Shown: positions 47,133 to 55,898, counted from the stretch's first letter. The stretch is DNA of 61,451 nt from Rhodanobacter sp. FW104-R8 (GCF_001617365.1 NZ_LVJR01000005.1:1-61451); one strand, 5' to 3'. Made by a program: numbers and translations. Notes: generated by a model not told the origin, from the sequence alone.

Positions 47133-48473
47133 CTAGCGTCCGGCCAGCAACGCCTCGATCGCCTCGGCCTCCTTCGGCACGGCGGCGGTCAGCACCTCGT
47201 TGCCGTCGCGGGTCACCGCCACGTCGTCCTCGATGCGGATGCCGATGCCGCGCCAGCGCTCGGCCACCGAGCGGTCGTCCGGCGGCACGTACAGGCCCGG
47301 CTCCACCGTCAGCACCATGTCCGGCTCGAGCAGGCGCGATTCGCCGTCGACCCGGTAGTCGCCGACGTCGTGCACGTCCAGCCCCAGCCAGTGGCCGGTC
47401 TTGGCCGGGAAATAGCGCTGGTAGCTGCCGTCGGCGATCGCCGCGTCGGCCTTGCCCTTGAGCAGGCCCAGCTCGCACAGGCCTTCGGCCAGCACGCGCA
47501 CCGCCGCCGTGTGCGCGGCGCCGAACGGCCGCCCCGGCCGCACCTCGTCGATCGCCGCCAGCTGGGCGGCCAGCACCACTTCGTACAACGCGCGCTGCTC
47601 GCGGCTGTAGCGGCCGTTGACCGGGAACGTGCGGCTGATGTCGGATGCGTAGCAGTCCAGTTCGGCGCCGGCATCGATCAGCAGCAGCTCGCCGTCGCGC
47701 AGCGCCGCGCGGTTGCTCTGATAATGCATCACGCAAGCGTTCGCGCCGCCGGCGACGATCGGCGGAAACGCCGGCACCGCGCCGCTGCCGCGCACCACCC
47801 GCAGCAGCTCGGCCTCCACCTCGTACTCGTGGCGGTCCGGCGTGGCGATCTGCATGGCGGCCAGGTGCGCGTCTGCCGCGATCGCGGCGGAGGCGCGCAT
47901 CAGCTTCAGCTCGGCGCGCGACTTGTACAGGCGCAGGTCGTGCAGCAGGTGGCCGAGCGCCACGAATTCCTTCGGCACCACGCCGCCGCCGCGCAGCTGG
48001 CGCAGGCGGCGCATCCAGCCGAGCAGGCGCGCGTCGAAATCCGGCTCGCGGCCGAAATGGCAGTACACGCGGCCGCGGCCCTCGATCATGCCGGGCAGGA
48101 TGTCGTCGATGTCCTCGATCGGGAACGCATCGTCCATGCCGTAGCCGGCCACCGCCTGTTCGGTGCCGATCGACGGGCCGTGCCAACGCTCGCGCGCCGG
48201 ATCATGTTCGCGGCAGAACAGCACCGCCTCGCCATGGCGGCGCCCCGGCAGCAGCGCCAGCACCGCGTCGGATTCGGGAAAACCGGCCAGGTAATGGAAA
48301 TCCGAATCCTGCCGGTACGGCCATGCAGCGTCGGCGTTGCGCATGCGCTCGGGGGCGGCGGCGACCAGCACCACGGCGTCCTCGCCGGCCATCTGCATCA
48401 GCTGGCGGCGGCGCCGCGCGAACTCGTCCGGCCCGATCGCCAGCGCGGCCAGCTTCGAGGCAAGGGGGATCAA
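47133..48473 (-). CDS. pepP: Xaa-Pro aminopeptidase (PepP)
   Basis: This 446-residue M24B aminopeptidase P releases N-terminal residues before proline. It has metal ligands in LLIDAGAELDCYASDISRTFPVNG (key DAG and SDISRT), GHWLGLDVHDVG, VLTVEPGLYVPP and GIGIRIEDDV, as in E. coli PepP (441 residues). The N-terminal domain begins PLASKLAALAIGPDEFARRRRQL. The most likely start is TTG at 48473, which overlaps the ygfB-family stop by 4 bp; no ATG fits the family N-terminus. The conserved neighbour order ygfB-pepP agrees with E. coli. Confidence 0.93.
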   Translation of the reverse strand: MIPLASKLAALAIGPDEFARRRRQLMQMAGEDAVVLVAAAPERMRNADAAWPYRQDSDFHYLAGFPESDAVLALLPGRRHGEAVLFCREHDPARERWHGPSIGTEQAVAGYGMDDAFPIEDIDDILPGMIEGRGRVYCHFGREPDFDARLLGWMRRLRQLRGGGVVPKEFVALGHLLHDLRLYKSRAELKLMRASAAIAADAHLAAMQIATPDRHEYEVEAELLRVVRGSGAVPAFPPIVAGGANACVMHYQSNRAALRDGELLLIDAGAELDCYASDISRTFPVNGRYSREQRALYEVVLAAQLAAIDEVRPGRPFGAAHTAAVRVLAEGLCELGLLKGKADAAIADGSYQRYFPAKTGHWLGLDVHDVGDYRVDGESRLLEPDMVLTVEPGLYVPPDDRSVAERWRGIGIRIEDDVAVTRDGNEVLTAAVPKEAEAIEALLAGR

Positions 48474-49033
48474 TGCACGCTGCCGCTGCCGGACGGGTCG
48501 GGCGCCGCGCATTCGGTGTACAGCAGCATCGCGGCGACGCGCACGAACTCCTGCACCTCGATCAGCGCATCCTCGTCCTCCGCCTCGTCGCCGAAATCGA
48601 ACGACGAGCCGGCCACCGTGCCGAGGTCGCGCAGCACTTCCTGCGCCTCGTCCGACAGTTGCGCGTGCGCCGCGGTGCCGGCCAGGCCGAAACCGCCGAG
48701 GAAGCCGCGGCACCAGTCGACCATCGCCTCGACGCGTTCGGCCAGCGGACGGTCGTCCTCCGGCAGCAACGGCTCGAAGCCCAGCTCGGGATCGGCCAGC
48801 TCGGTTTCGCTCTGCCGCGCCAGCCGGTCCAGCAGGGCCAGGTCATCCGCGCTGGCGTCGGTCGCCTCGCCGTCGAGCTGCAACGCGGCCAGCACCGTGG
48901 TGCCGCGCAGCGAGCCGCCGCCGGCCAGGTAGCCGCACAGCGAGCCGTGCAATTCGCTGGCCGTGGTGCCCAGGCGCAGGCGCCCGGCCAGCGCGTCGAT
49001 GTCGTCGTGGCCCACCAGCCCCGGTGCCGTCAT
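48470..49033 (-). CDS. ygfB: UPF0149 / YgfB-family protein
   Basis: This 187-residue acidic, helical protein has the YgfB/YecA pattern: ELHGSLCGYLAGG near the N-terminus, PLAERVEAMVDWCRGFLGGFGLAG in the middle and an acidic stretch (FDFGDEAEDEDALIEVQEFVRVAAMLLY) near the end. Its cellular function is unclear. It is coupled to pepP and divergent from the coiled-coil protein and zapA. Confidence 0.9.
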   Translation of the reverse strand: MTAPGLVGHDDIDALAGRLRLGTTASELHGSLCGYLAGGGSLRGTTVLAALQLDGEATDASADDLALLDRLARQSETELADPELGFEPLLPEDDRPLAERVEAMVDWCRGFLGGFGLAGTAAHAQLSDEAQEVLRDLGTVAGSSFDFGDEAEDEDALIEVQEFVRVAAMLLYTECAAPDPSGSGSVH

Positions 49034-49131
49034 GGCGTTGCTCCATCAGGAAATGGCCGCCAGTTTAATGCAGCACCGACCCCGTCACCGACCCGGCTGA
49101 TTTCCGCTGGCGTCCTGTTATAGTTTTGGAC

Positions 49132-49371
49132 ATGAGCACGCCCGAGTCCGTCCAGACCGATCCGGTCCATCAAGAGTTGGCCGCCCTGGCGCAGCAGCTT
49201 GACCGGCTGCTCGACACGGTGCGTCGTCTCACCGAGGAAAATCGCAGCCTGCGCCAAAGCCAGGAACAGTTGTCCGGCGAACGCGCCGGCCTGCTGGCAC
49301 GCAACGAACAGGCACGCAGCCGCGTCGAGGCGATGATCCAGCGGCTCAAATCGCTTGAAAGCAACGGCTGA
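49132..49371 (+). CDS. Small coiled-coil protein (TIGR02449 / ZapB-like)
   Basis: This 79-residue protein is almost entirely a coiled coil, with heptad leucines (LAALAQQLDRLLDTVRRL; ENRSLRQSQEQL). It lies 8 bp before zapA and 98 bp from the divergent ygfB start. Proteins of the TIGR02449 type occur at this spot in many gammaproteobacteria and are presumed to act in cell division with ZapA (inference from context). TATAGT at 49119-49124 is a possible -10. Confidence 0.82.
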   Translation: MSTPESVQTDPVHQELAALAQQLDRLLDTVRRLTEENRSLRQSQEQLSGERAGLLARNEQARSRVEAMIQRLKSLESNG

Positions 49372-49379
49372 TAGAAACC

Positions 49380-49688
49380 ATGTCCAGCAGTGAACCGGTC
49401 GCGCTGCGACTGATCGACCGAGAATTCCTGATCGCCTGCGCGCCGGAAGAGCGCGAGGGGCTGCTCGAGGCCGCCGGCTTCCTCGACCGCAAGATGCGCG
49501 AGCTGCGCGCGAACGCGAAGGCGCCGAGTTTCGAGCGGCTGGCGGTGCTCACCGCGATCAGCGTGGCGCACGAATTCCTCAGCCTGCGCAAGCAGCACGA
49601 CAACCAGGAACGCCGCCTCAGCGACGGCCTCGCCGCGCTGCGAAGCAAACTTGATGCCGCGCTCGACGGCGAGCCGACCCGGCGCTGA
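49380..49688 (+). CDS. zapA: Cell division protein ZapA
   Basis: This 102-residue ZapA promotes FtsZ bundling at the Z ring. The N-terminal half is the globular ZapA domain (EPVALRLIDREFLIACAPEEREGLLEAAGFLDRKMRE), with LERLAVLTAIS-type FERLAVLTAISVAHEFL next, then a coiled coil. The order zapA, 6S RNA, 5-formyl-THF cyclo-ligase is the classic gammaproteobacterial arrangement. Confidence 0.94.
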   Translation: MSSSEPVALRLIDREFLIACAPEEREGLLEAAGFLDRKMRELRANAKAPSFERLAVLTAISVAHEFLSLRKQHDNQERRLSDGLAALRSKLDAALDGEPTRR

Positions 49689-49723
49689 CCGCTGCGCCCG
49701 CATGAACCCGGCCGGCGTCGGCA

Positions 49724-49753
49724 GTGGCACATTCCGGAACAAGCGCCTAAAAT
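49724..49753 (+). promoter_or_regulatory. Promoter of 6S RNA
   Basis: GTGGCA (4 of 6 matches to TTGACA) and TAAAAT (49748-49753) are 18 bp apart. The predicted transcription start, about 49760, coincides with the 5' end expected from the 6S closing stem. Confidence 0.6.
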
Positions 49754-49759
49754 CGTCCA

Positions 49760-49947
49760 CGGCGTTTTCTGCGATGTGCGCCAGCACACTCTTACATTTG
49801 CCTTGTTCCTAAATACGGCCCCGGGTCGGCTTCACATCGGCTGTTGTGCATGTCCGCCGCGCGCGGAAAGCCTTGAGGCCATGTAGTCCTCCCACCTGAT
49901 CCATCGTGGATCAAGGTCGTTCGGTGGGCAGCGGCATCGCGGTTGAC
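49760..49947 (+). ncRNA. ssrS: 6S RNA
   Basis: The sequence between zapA and the cyclo-ligase gene fits 6S RNA in place, size (about 188 nt) and structure. A terminal stem can form between CTGCGATG near 49770 and CATCGCGG at 49935-49942. The 3' half has GAAAGCCTTGAGGCCATG followed by a hairpin CTGATCC-ATCG-TGGATCA and then GGTGGGCAGCGGCATCGCGG, parallel to the E. coli 3' half. 6S RNA mimics an open promoter and sequesters sigma-70 RNA polymerase in stationary phase. Ends are estimates. Confidence 0.8.
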
Positions 49948-49963
49948 GCCACCTCTTCCCGCC

Positions 49964-49991
49964 GCCCCGTTCGTCACGTGACGAACGGGGC
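49964..49991. repeat. Perfect 28-bp palindrome after 6S RNA
   Basis: GCCCCGTTCGTCACGTGACG... is an uninterrupted palindrome of 14+14 bp centred on CACGTG. It starts about 17 bp past the 6S RNA 3' end and ends 25 bp before the cyclo-ligase GTG. There is no T tract for a typical terminator. It may be a processing hairpin, an attenuator or a binding site for a dimeric protein. Confidence 0.85.
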
Positions 49992-50016
49992 GCACCACGA
50001 CGGAGCTGCGCGAAAC

Positions 50017-50633
50017 GTGGACGCCCTCGCCCGACGACGCGAGCTTCGCCAGCGCCTGGCCGATCAACGCCGCGCCCTGCCGCCGACCGAGCGCATCGCC
50101 GCCGCCCAGGGCCTGCGCCGCAGCCTCGAGCAGTTGCCCGAGTACCTCACCGACACGCGCGTGGCCGGCTACTGGGCCAGCCACGGCGAGCTGCCGCTGA
50201 ACCTGGCGATCGCGCCGCTGGCTGGTCGCGGCCAGCAGTTCCTGCTGCCGGTGATCGGCCAGAACAAGCACCTGCGCTTCGCGCCCTGGCAGTCCGGCGA
50301 CGCGGTGCAGCCGAACCGCTACGGCATCCCCGAGCCGGTCGCGCCGACCGAACTGCTGGAGCCGTTCCAGCTCGACCTGGTATTGGTGCCGCTGCTGGGC
50401 TTCGACCGCCGCGGCAACCGTCTCGGCCACGGCGGCGGCTACTACGACCGCAGCTTCGCCTTCCTCAACGAGCAGGTGCGCCCGACCGAACCGCTGCTGG
50501 TCGGCATCGGCTACGCGTTCCAGGAATTGCCCGAGGTTGACGAGGAGCACTGGGACGTCCCGCTCGACTTCATCGCCACCGAGCGCGAACTGATCGACTG
50601 CCACGCGCCCGCCCCCCATCCGGAGACCGCCGC

Positions 50634-50637
<4 letters not shown>
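50017..50637 (+). CDS. 5-formyltetrahydrofolate cyclo-ligase
   Basis: This 206-residue YgfA/MTHFS-family enzyme converts 5-formyl-THF to 5,10-methenyl-THF with ATP. It has N-terminal RRRELRQRLADQRRALPP, the loop LVLVPLLGFDRRGNRLGHGGGYYDRSF near residue 130 and a C-terminal DVPLDFIATE. I prefer GTG 50017 (CGGAG upstream, matches the family N-terminus). GTG 49978 lies in the palindrome, and an ATG at 49906 is inside 6S RNA. It overlaps the EVE gene by 4 bp (GTGA). Confidence 0.92.
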
Positions 50638-51086
<449 letters not shown>

Positions 51087-51120
51087 GCGCCGCCCGACCA
51101 CCCTCCACCGGAATCCACCG

Positions 51121-51762
51121 ATGAGCAACGCAAACGAGAAGAAGCTGGCTGGCGAAGCCGCGATCCGCTACGTCGAGGACGGTGCCGTCGTCGGCGTCGG
51201 CACCGGCTCCACCGTGGCGTTCTTCATCGACGCGCTGGCCGACCTGAAGCAGCGCATCCAGGGCGCGGTGTCCAGCTCGGAACAGTCCACCGCGCAGCTG
51301 AAGAAGCTGGGCATCCCGGTGCTCGACCTCAACGCCACCGGCCCGTTGGCGCTCTACGTCGACGGCGCCGACGAATGCGACCCGTACAAGCGCCTGATCA
51401 AGGGCGGCGGCGCCGCGCTGACCCGCGAGAAGATCGTGGCAGCGGCCAGCGAGAAGTTCGTCTGCATCATCGATGCCAGCAAGCGGGTCGAGCTGCTCGG
51501 CAAGTTCCCGGTACCGATCGAGGTGATCCCGATGGCGCGTAGCCTGATCGGCCGCGAAATCGTCAAGCGCGGCGGCCACCCGGTGTGGCGCGACGGCGTG
51601 GTCACCGACAACGGCAACTGGATCATCGACGTGCACGGCTGGCAGATCGCCGATCCGGCCGCGCTGGAAAGCGAGCTGAACCAGCTGCCCGGCATCGTCA
51701 CGGTCGGCCTGTTCGCGCGGCGGCCGGCCGACGTGGTGCTGGTCGGCGACAGGGAGATGTGA
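51121..51762 (+). CDS. rpiA: Ribose-5-phosphate isomerase A
   Basis: This 213-residue enzyme interconverts ribose-5-P and ribulose-5-P in the pentose phosphate pathway. Conserved motifs: [66 protein letters not shown] (catalytic Asp/Lys) and [15 protein letters not shown]. It ends in a bidirectional terminator. Confidence 0.96.
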   Translation: MSNANEKKLAGEAAIRYVEDGAVVGVGTGSTVAFFIDALADLKQRIQGAVSSSEQSTAQLKKLGIPVLDLNATGPLALYVDGADECDPYKRLIKGGGAALTREKIVAAASEKFVCIIDASKRVELLGKFPVPIEVIPMARSLIGREIVKRGGHPVWRDGVVTDNGNWIIDVHGWQIADPAALESELNQLPGIVTVGLFARRPADVVLVGDREM

Positions 51763-51783
51763 TCCGCCGCGCCGTCGTCCATG

Positions 51784-51809
51784 AAAACGGCCCGCACGGG
51801 CCGTTTTTT
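51784..51809. terminator. Bidirectional terminator between rpiA and the ClC gene
   Basis: The stem ACGGCCCG-CA-CGGGCCGT is flanked by AAAA on the left and TTTTTT on the right. It serves rpiA (+) and the convergent ClC gene (-), whose stop is 19 bp away. Confidence 0.9.
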
Positions 51810-51827
51810 GTTTCGGCGCCGGCCGCC

Positions 51828-53723
51828 TTATGGCGCCGGCCGCGGCTTCAGCCCGTCGCGAAAACGCAGGTACCGCGCGGAATGGCGCGCCTCGCGCAGG
51901 CGCCGTGCGTGCGCCGCGAGGATGTCGCCGCGGGTGATGATGCCGACCAGCTTGTGCGGGTCGTCCTTGCTCACCACCACCAGCCGGCCCACGCTCTCGG
52001 CGACCATGTGGTCGGCCGCCTCGCGCAGCGAATGGCTTTCGCTGACCGCGATCGGCGGCCGCGTGACGAGTTCGCTCAAGGTCAGCGTGTAGTGCCACTG
52101 CGGATCGAGCAGGCTGCGCCGGGTCAGCACGCCCTGCACGTGGCCGCGCTCGTCCACCACCGGATAACCCTGGTGCTGCGCCTGCGGCAACTCCTCGGCC
52201 AGCCAGCGGCGTACCTCGGCCAGCGTCTGGCTGGCCTTGAGGGTCACCACGTTGCGCGAACAGGCCTCGTCCACGCCGACCTGGTCGAGGTAATCGGCCA
52301 CGTATTCAGACGGCACGCGCACGCCGCGGCGCACGATCTTCTCGGTCATGATGGTGTTGCGCATCATCAGCGCCGAGATCAGGTAGGCCGCGGTGCAGCC
52401 GCCCAGCAGCGGCAGCAGGCCGACCGGCTGGCCGGTGGTCTCGAACGCGAACACCACCGCGGTGAGCAGCGCGCGCGAGGCGCCGGCGAAGATCGCCGCC
52501 ATGCCGACCAGCGCGGCGATGCGCGGATCCATGCCGATCTGCGGCGCCAGCGCGGCGATGCCGATGCCGATCGACGCGCCCAGCGCGCCGCCGATGGTGA
52601 ACAGCGGCGCCAGCGTGCCACCGGAGGTGCCGCTGCCCAGCGCGATCGACCAGGACAGGAACTTCATCACGCACAGGAACGCCAGCGCGGCCAGGGTCAG
52701 CCGGCCGTTGAGGATGTTCTCGATGTTGGTATAGCCCACGCCCAGCGTCAGCGGCGCGAAGTAGCCCACCACGCCGACCACCACGCCGCCGAGCGCCGGC
52801 CACCACATCCAGTGGATCGGCAGCTTCTCGAACCAGTCCTCGATGCCGTACACGAGCCGCGTGGTCCACACGCTGACCACGCCGATCAGTGCGCCGATCA
52901 GCACGTACAGGAACAGCGCCATCGCGCCGGGCGCGGCCAGCACCGGCATCTGGAACACCGGGGTGGTGCCCTGCAGCAGGTAACGCATGCCGGTGGCCGC
53001 GACGCAGGCCAGCGCCACCGGGATCAGCGAGCGCGGGCGCAGTTCGAACAGCAGCAGTTCCACCGCCAGCACCACCGCCGCGATCGGCGCGGAGAACACC
53101 GCCGCCATGCCGGCCGCCGCGCCCGCCGCCAGCAGCACCTTGCGCTCGCTGCCGGTGACCTTGAGCACCTGGCCGATGAACGAGCCCAGCGCGCCGCCGG
53201 TGGCGATGATCGGGCCCTCGGCGCCGAACGGGCCGCCGGTGCCGATCGCGATCGCCGAGGAGATCGGCTTCAGGAACGTGATCCGCGGTGGGATCTTCGA
53301 TTCGTTCAGCAGCACCTGCTCCATCGCCTCGGGAATGCCGTGGCCACGGATCGCGCGCGAGCCCCAGCGCGCCATCACGCCGACGATCAACCCGCCGGCC
53401 ACCGGCACCAGCACCACCCACCAGCCCAGATGCGGCACCGCGTCGGCGGGCGACGAAAACGCGGTGGACCAGCGGCCGTAGAACGCCAGGTTCGTCACCA
53501 CGCCGATCAGCGCGGTCAGCAATTTGGCGATCAGCGCCGCCAGCACGCCCAGCACGATCGACACCGCGGTGATCCGCAGGACGCGCCGGTCGACCAGGGT
53601 CGATCGGCGCGGCATCTTCGCCGCGTCCAGGCTCATGCCCATCGTCGGCGCAAGCGGCAGGGCGTCGGTGCTGCCTTCGGTTTGCACGGCCGGACGACCC
53701 GGCTCGTTTTCGCTTGCAGTCAT
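51828..53723 (-). CDS. ClC-family chloride channel/transporter with CBS domains
   Basis: This 631-residue membrane protein has the ClC helices and selectivity motifs GHGIPE, GPFGAEGP (gating Glu169; Ala replaces the usual Arg/Lys of GREGP) and GSGTSGGTLAPLF. A cytoplasmic pair of CBS domains follows (CSRNVVTLKASQTLAEVRRW and RPPIAVSESHSLREAADHM). Whether it is a channel or a Cl-/H+ antiporter is uncertain; I see no obvious equivalent of the E. coli proton glutamate E203. The N-terminal 45 residues are disordered. It stands alone between terminators. Confidence 0.92.
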   Translation of the reverse strand: MTASENEPGRPAVQTEGSTDALPLAPTMGMSLDAAKMPRRSTLVDRRVLRITAVSIVLGVLAALIAKLLTALIGVVTNLAFYGRWSTAFSSPADAVPHLGWWVVLVPVAGGLIVGVMARWGSRAIRGHGIPEAMEQVLLNESKIPPRITFLKPISSAIAIGTGGPFGAEGPIIATGGALGSFIGQVLKVTGSERKVLLAAGAAAGMAAVFSAPIAAVVLAVELLLFELRPRSLIPVALACVAATGMRYLLQGTTPVFQMPVLAAPGAMALFLYVLIGALIGVVSVWTTRLVYGIEDWFEKLPIHWMWWPALGGVVVGVVGYFAPLTLGVGYTNIENILNGRLTLAALAFLCVMKFLSWSIALGSGTSGGTLAPLFTIGGALGASIGIGIAALAPQIGMDPRIAALVGMAAIFAGASRALLTAVVFAFETTGQPVGLLPLLGGCTAAYLISALMMRNTIMTEKIVRRGVRVPSEYVADYLDQVGVDEACSRNVVTLKASQTLAEVRRWLAEELPQAQHQGYPVVDERGHVQGVLTRRSLLDPQWHYTLTLSELVTRPPIAVSESHSLREAADHMVAESVGRLVVVSKDDPHKLVGIITRGDILAAHARRLREARHSARYLRFRDGLKPRPAP

Positions 53724-53853
53724 GGATCAGCCCGCGGGGACAAAGCCGCAAATTTTACGCTGCGGCGGCGCAAAACCGAAGGGCGGAAGTCCATGAATTG
53801 ACTCGTAATTTCATGCGCCATCCGCGACGACAGTGCCGGCCGCAGGCAACGAA

Positions 53854-53877
53854 AAAGCCCGCCATGAGGCGGGCTTT
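53854..53877. terminator. Terminator of rplM-rpsI-tRNA-Gln
   Basis: The stem AAAGCCCGCC-ATGA-GGCGGGCTTT has an A tract to its left, which is a T tract on the minus strand. It is about 43 bp past the tRNA 3' end. Confidence 0.9.
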
Positions 53878-53919
53878 GGTGCCGAAGCGCCGCAGTTGCG
53901 GCGGCATCAGCGTCTGGAT

Positions 53920-53994
53920 TGGCAGCCCCGGATGGATTCGAACCACCGAATGCCTGAGTCAGAGTCAGGTGCCTTACCGCTTGGCGACGGGGCT
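53920..53994 (-). tRNA. tRNA-Gln (anticodon CTG)
   Basis: This is a 75-nt cloverleaf on the minus strand. The acceptor stem is AGCCCCG/CGGGGCT with discriminator G and encoded CCA, the D arm includes GCCAAGCGGTAAGGC, the anticodon arm is CCTGA-CTCTGAC-TCAGG, and the T arm contains GGTTCGAATCC. The anticodon CTG reads CAG (Gln). It begins only 12 nt after the rpsI stop codon. Confidence 0.95.
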
Positions 53995-54006
53995 AGGAAG
54001 CTCAGT

Positions 54007-54399
54007 TTAGCGCTTCGAGAACTGCGTGGCGCGACGTGCCTTGTGCAGACCGACCTTCTTGCGCTCGACCTCGCGGGCGTCGCGGGTCACGAAGCCGGCC
54101 TTGCGCAGCGGCGACTTCAGGCTTTCGTCGTACTCGATCAGCGCGCGGGCGATGCCCAGGCGGATCGCGCCGGCCTGGCCGGTGATACCGCCGCCGGCGA
54201 CCGTCACCTTGATGTCGAACTTGTCGGTGCTCTGGGTCAGTTCGAGCGGCTGGCGCACGATCATGCACGAGGTCTCGCGGCCGAAGAACTGCTCGAGCGA
54301 CTTGCCGTTGACCACGATTTCGCCCTTGCCCTTGCGCAGGAACACGCGAGCGGCGGAGGTCTTGCGGCGGCCGGTGCCGTAATTCTGCTGGATCGTCAT
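54007..54399 (-). CDS. rpsI: 30S ribosomal protein S9
   Basis: This 130-residue S9 has the canonical N-terminus ([24 protein letters not shown]), [19 protein letters not shown] in the middle and the Lys/Arg-rich tail ending SKR that reaches the P-site tRNA. It follows rplM by 9 bp. Immediately downstream is tRNA-Gln. Confidence 0.98.
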   Translation of the reverse strand: MTIQQNYGTGRRKTSAARVFLRKGKGEIVVNGKSLEQFFGRETSCMIVRQPLELTQSTDKFDIKVTVAGGGITGQAGAIRLGIARALIEYDESLKSPLRKAGFVTRDAREVERKKVGLHKARRATQFSKR

Positions 54400-54408
54400 G
54401 AGGGTTCC

Positions 54409-54837
54409 TTAGATTTCCAGCGCCTGCGGCTGCTGTGCGGTATGCGGATGCTCGGCGCCACCATAGACCTTGAGCTTGCGGTACATCTCGCGGCCCAGCG
54501 GGTTCTTCGGCAGCATGCCCTTGACGGCGATCTCGATCACGCGCTCCGGGTAGGTCGCCAGCAGGTCCTTCAGGCTGGTGGTCTTCAGGTTGCCCACGTA
54601 GCCGGTGAAGCGGTGGTACATCTTGTCGTCCAGCTTGGCGCCGGTGACCGCCACCTTCTGCGCGTTGACCACCACGATATAATCGCCGGTGTCGCAGTGC
54701 GGGGTGTATTCCGGCTTGTGCTTGCCGCGCAGGCGACGGGCGATCTCGGTCGACAGGCGACCGAGCGTCTTGTTCGTGGCATCGACCACGAACCAGTCGC
54801 GCTTGACGTTGTCGGCATTGGCGCTAAACGTTTTCAT
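54409..54837 (-). CDS. rplM: 50S ribosomal protein L13
   Basis: This 142-residue L13 has [29 protein letters not shown] at the start, [20 protein letters not shown] and [22 protein letters not shown] further on. In E. coli, L13 represses its own mRNA with S9 in the same operon; a leader of about 130 nt upstream of this gene could serve the same purpose. Confidence 0.98.
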   Translation of the reverse strand: MKTFSANADNVKRDWFVVDATNKTLGRLSTEIARRLRGKHKPEYTPHCDTGDYIVVVNAQKVAVTGAKLDDKMYHRFTGYVGNLKTTSLKDLLATYPERVIEIAVKGMLPKNPLGREMYRKLKVYGGAEHPHTAQQPQALEI

Positions 54838-55164
54838 TTCAGAATACCTGTCTGCCGCCGTGAGGCGGTACGCATGATTCAGGAAAGCATGCTTCGGTGG
54901 AACAAAGGCGCGAGATGATAGCGGAGCCGTCATCCATGGCGCAAGCCCACCGGCCGGCGAGCTGTTGAGTTGGCAATGATAGCATGACCGCCAGGCCGCT
55001 TGAAAAGCCCCCTGTACGTGGCGACAGGCGCGGCGAGCCGCCACGCTGGAACCGCAGGCGCGGTTGTCGTCCAATATCGGCTGCTGCCGGCATCGGCACG
55101 CCAGAGCTGACCTGGCCGACCCGGCGCCCTTTCTGCTGACCGAACAACTGCCACGGGAAACCCC
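54838..55164. other. Intergenic region between rplM and coq7 (327 bp): leader and promoter, no gene
   Basis: This divergent region holds the rplM leader (54838 to about 54970), which can fold into hairpins such as CCGCC-TCA-CGGCGG near the L13 start, and the promoter below. The coq7 side, 55005-55164, shows no clear promoter and no coding potential. Confidence 0.6.
54976..55004 (-). promoter_or_regulatory. Promoter of rplM-rpsI
   Basis: The minus strand has TTCAAG, a 17-bp spacer and TATCAT with a TGC extended -10, giving an mRNA leader of about 130 nt before the L13 ATG. Confidence 0.55.
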
Positions 55165-55806
55165 ATGAGCGTGCGTACGCTGAGCCCCCTCGACCGCCTG
55201 CTCGCCGGCTGCGAACGCGCGCTGGAAGCGATCGCCGGCACGCCCCCGGCGCACCGCCGCTCGCCCGCCGCCGGCGTCGCCGAGGCGGAGTTGGACGATG
55301 CCGAACGCCGCCACGCCGCCGGATTGATGCGCATCAACCACACCGGCGAGGTCTGCGCGCAGGCGCTGTACTTCGGCCAGGCCGCGTTGGCGCGCGACAC
55401 CGACAACCGCCGGCACCTGCTGCATGCCGCGACCGAGGAAACCGACCACCTGGCCTGGTGCGCCGAGCGGCTGGGCCAGCTGGACAGCCGGCCCAGCCTG
55501 CTCAATCCGCTGTGGTACGCCGGCAGCTACGCGATCGGCGCCGCCGCCGCACTGGCCGGCGACCCGGTCAGCCTGGGCTTCGTAGTCGAGACCGAGCGCC
55601 AGGTGGAAGCGCACCTGGCCGAGCACCTGGAAAGGCTGCCCGTGCAGGACGGGCGCTCGCGCGCCGTGCTGGCGCAGATGCAGGCCGACGAGATCTGCCA
55701 CGCACAGGCCGCGCAGCAGCGCGGCGGCATTGAACTGCCGTTCCCGCTGCCGCAACTAATGCGCCTGAGTTCGATGGTGATGAAGACAGTGGCGTACCGC
55801 GTGTAG
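55165..55806 (+). CDS. coq7: Coq7, 2-polyprenyl-3-methyl-6-methoxy-1,4-benzoquinol hydroxylase
   Basis: This 213-residue di-iron hydroxylase of ubiquinone synthesis has the six carboxylate/histidine ligands in the expected order: Glu in [39 protein letters not shown] and DEICHAQAA. It carries out the last ring hydroxylation. The position beside speD and clp is shared with Xanthomonas. It converges with speD; between them are a REP palindrome and a terminator. Confidence 0.94.
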   Translation: MSVRTLSPLDRLLAGCERALEAIAGTPPAHRRSPAAGVAEAELDDAERRHAAGLMRINHTGEVCAQALYFGQAALARDTDNRRHLLHAATEETDHLAWCAERLGQLDSRPSLLNPLWYAGSYAIGAAAALAGDPVSLGFVVETERQVEAHLAEHLERLPVQDGRSRAVLAQMQADEICHAQAAQQRGGIELPFPLPQLMRLSSMVMKTVAYRV

Positions 55807-55868
55807 GAGCGCACCCTCTGCGCGATCACCATTGCGGTGGCCCTTTCGCGAGCAGGGTGCGCTCCTAC
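55803..55868. repeat. REP-type palindrome (GTAGGAGCGCACC family) after coq7
   Basis: A 66-bp palindrome with arms GTAGGAGCGCACCCT and AGGGTGCGCTCCTAC (15 bp, perfect) encloses a less regular centre. It begins 1 bp before the last base of the coq7 stop region and runs into the speD/coq7 terminator. Confidence 0.9.
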
Positions 55869-55870
55869 AA

Positions 55871-55895
55871 AAAACCCGCCTTCACGGCGGGTTTT
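55871..55895. terminator. Bidirectional terminator between coq7 and speD
   Basis: The stem AAAACCCGCC-TTCAC-GGCGGGTTTT has runs of A and T on both sides. It lies just beyond the REP palindrome and 4 bp before the speD stop. Confidence 0.88.
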
Positions 55896-55898
55896 TCG

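Noticed and set aside
42398..48473. pepQ and pepP flanking the cyd genes as a functional cluster
   Set aside because: They are two different M24 peptidases on opposite strands with their own conserved neighbours (ygfB for pepP); the proximity looks incidental.
49906..50016. Upstream ATG or GTG starts for the cyclo-ligase
   Set aside because: The extra N-terminus would be encoded inside 6S RNA and the palindrome and does not match the family N-terminus.
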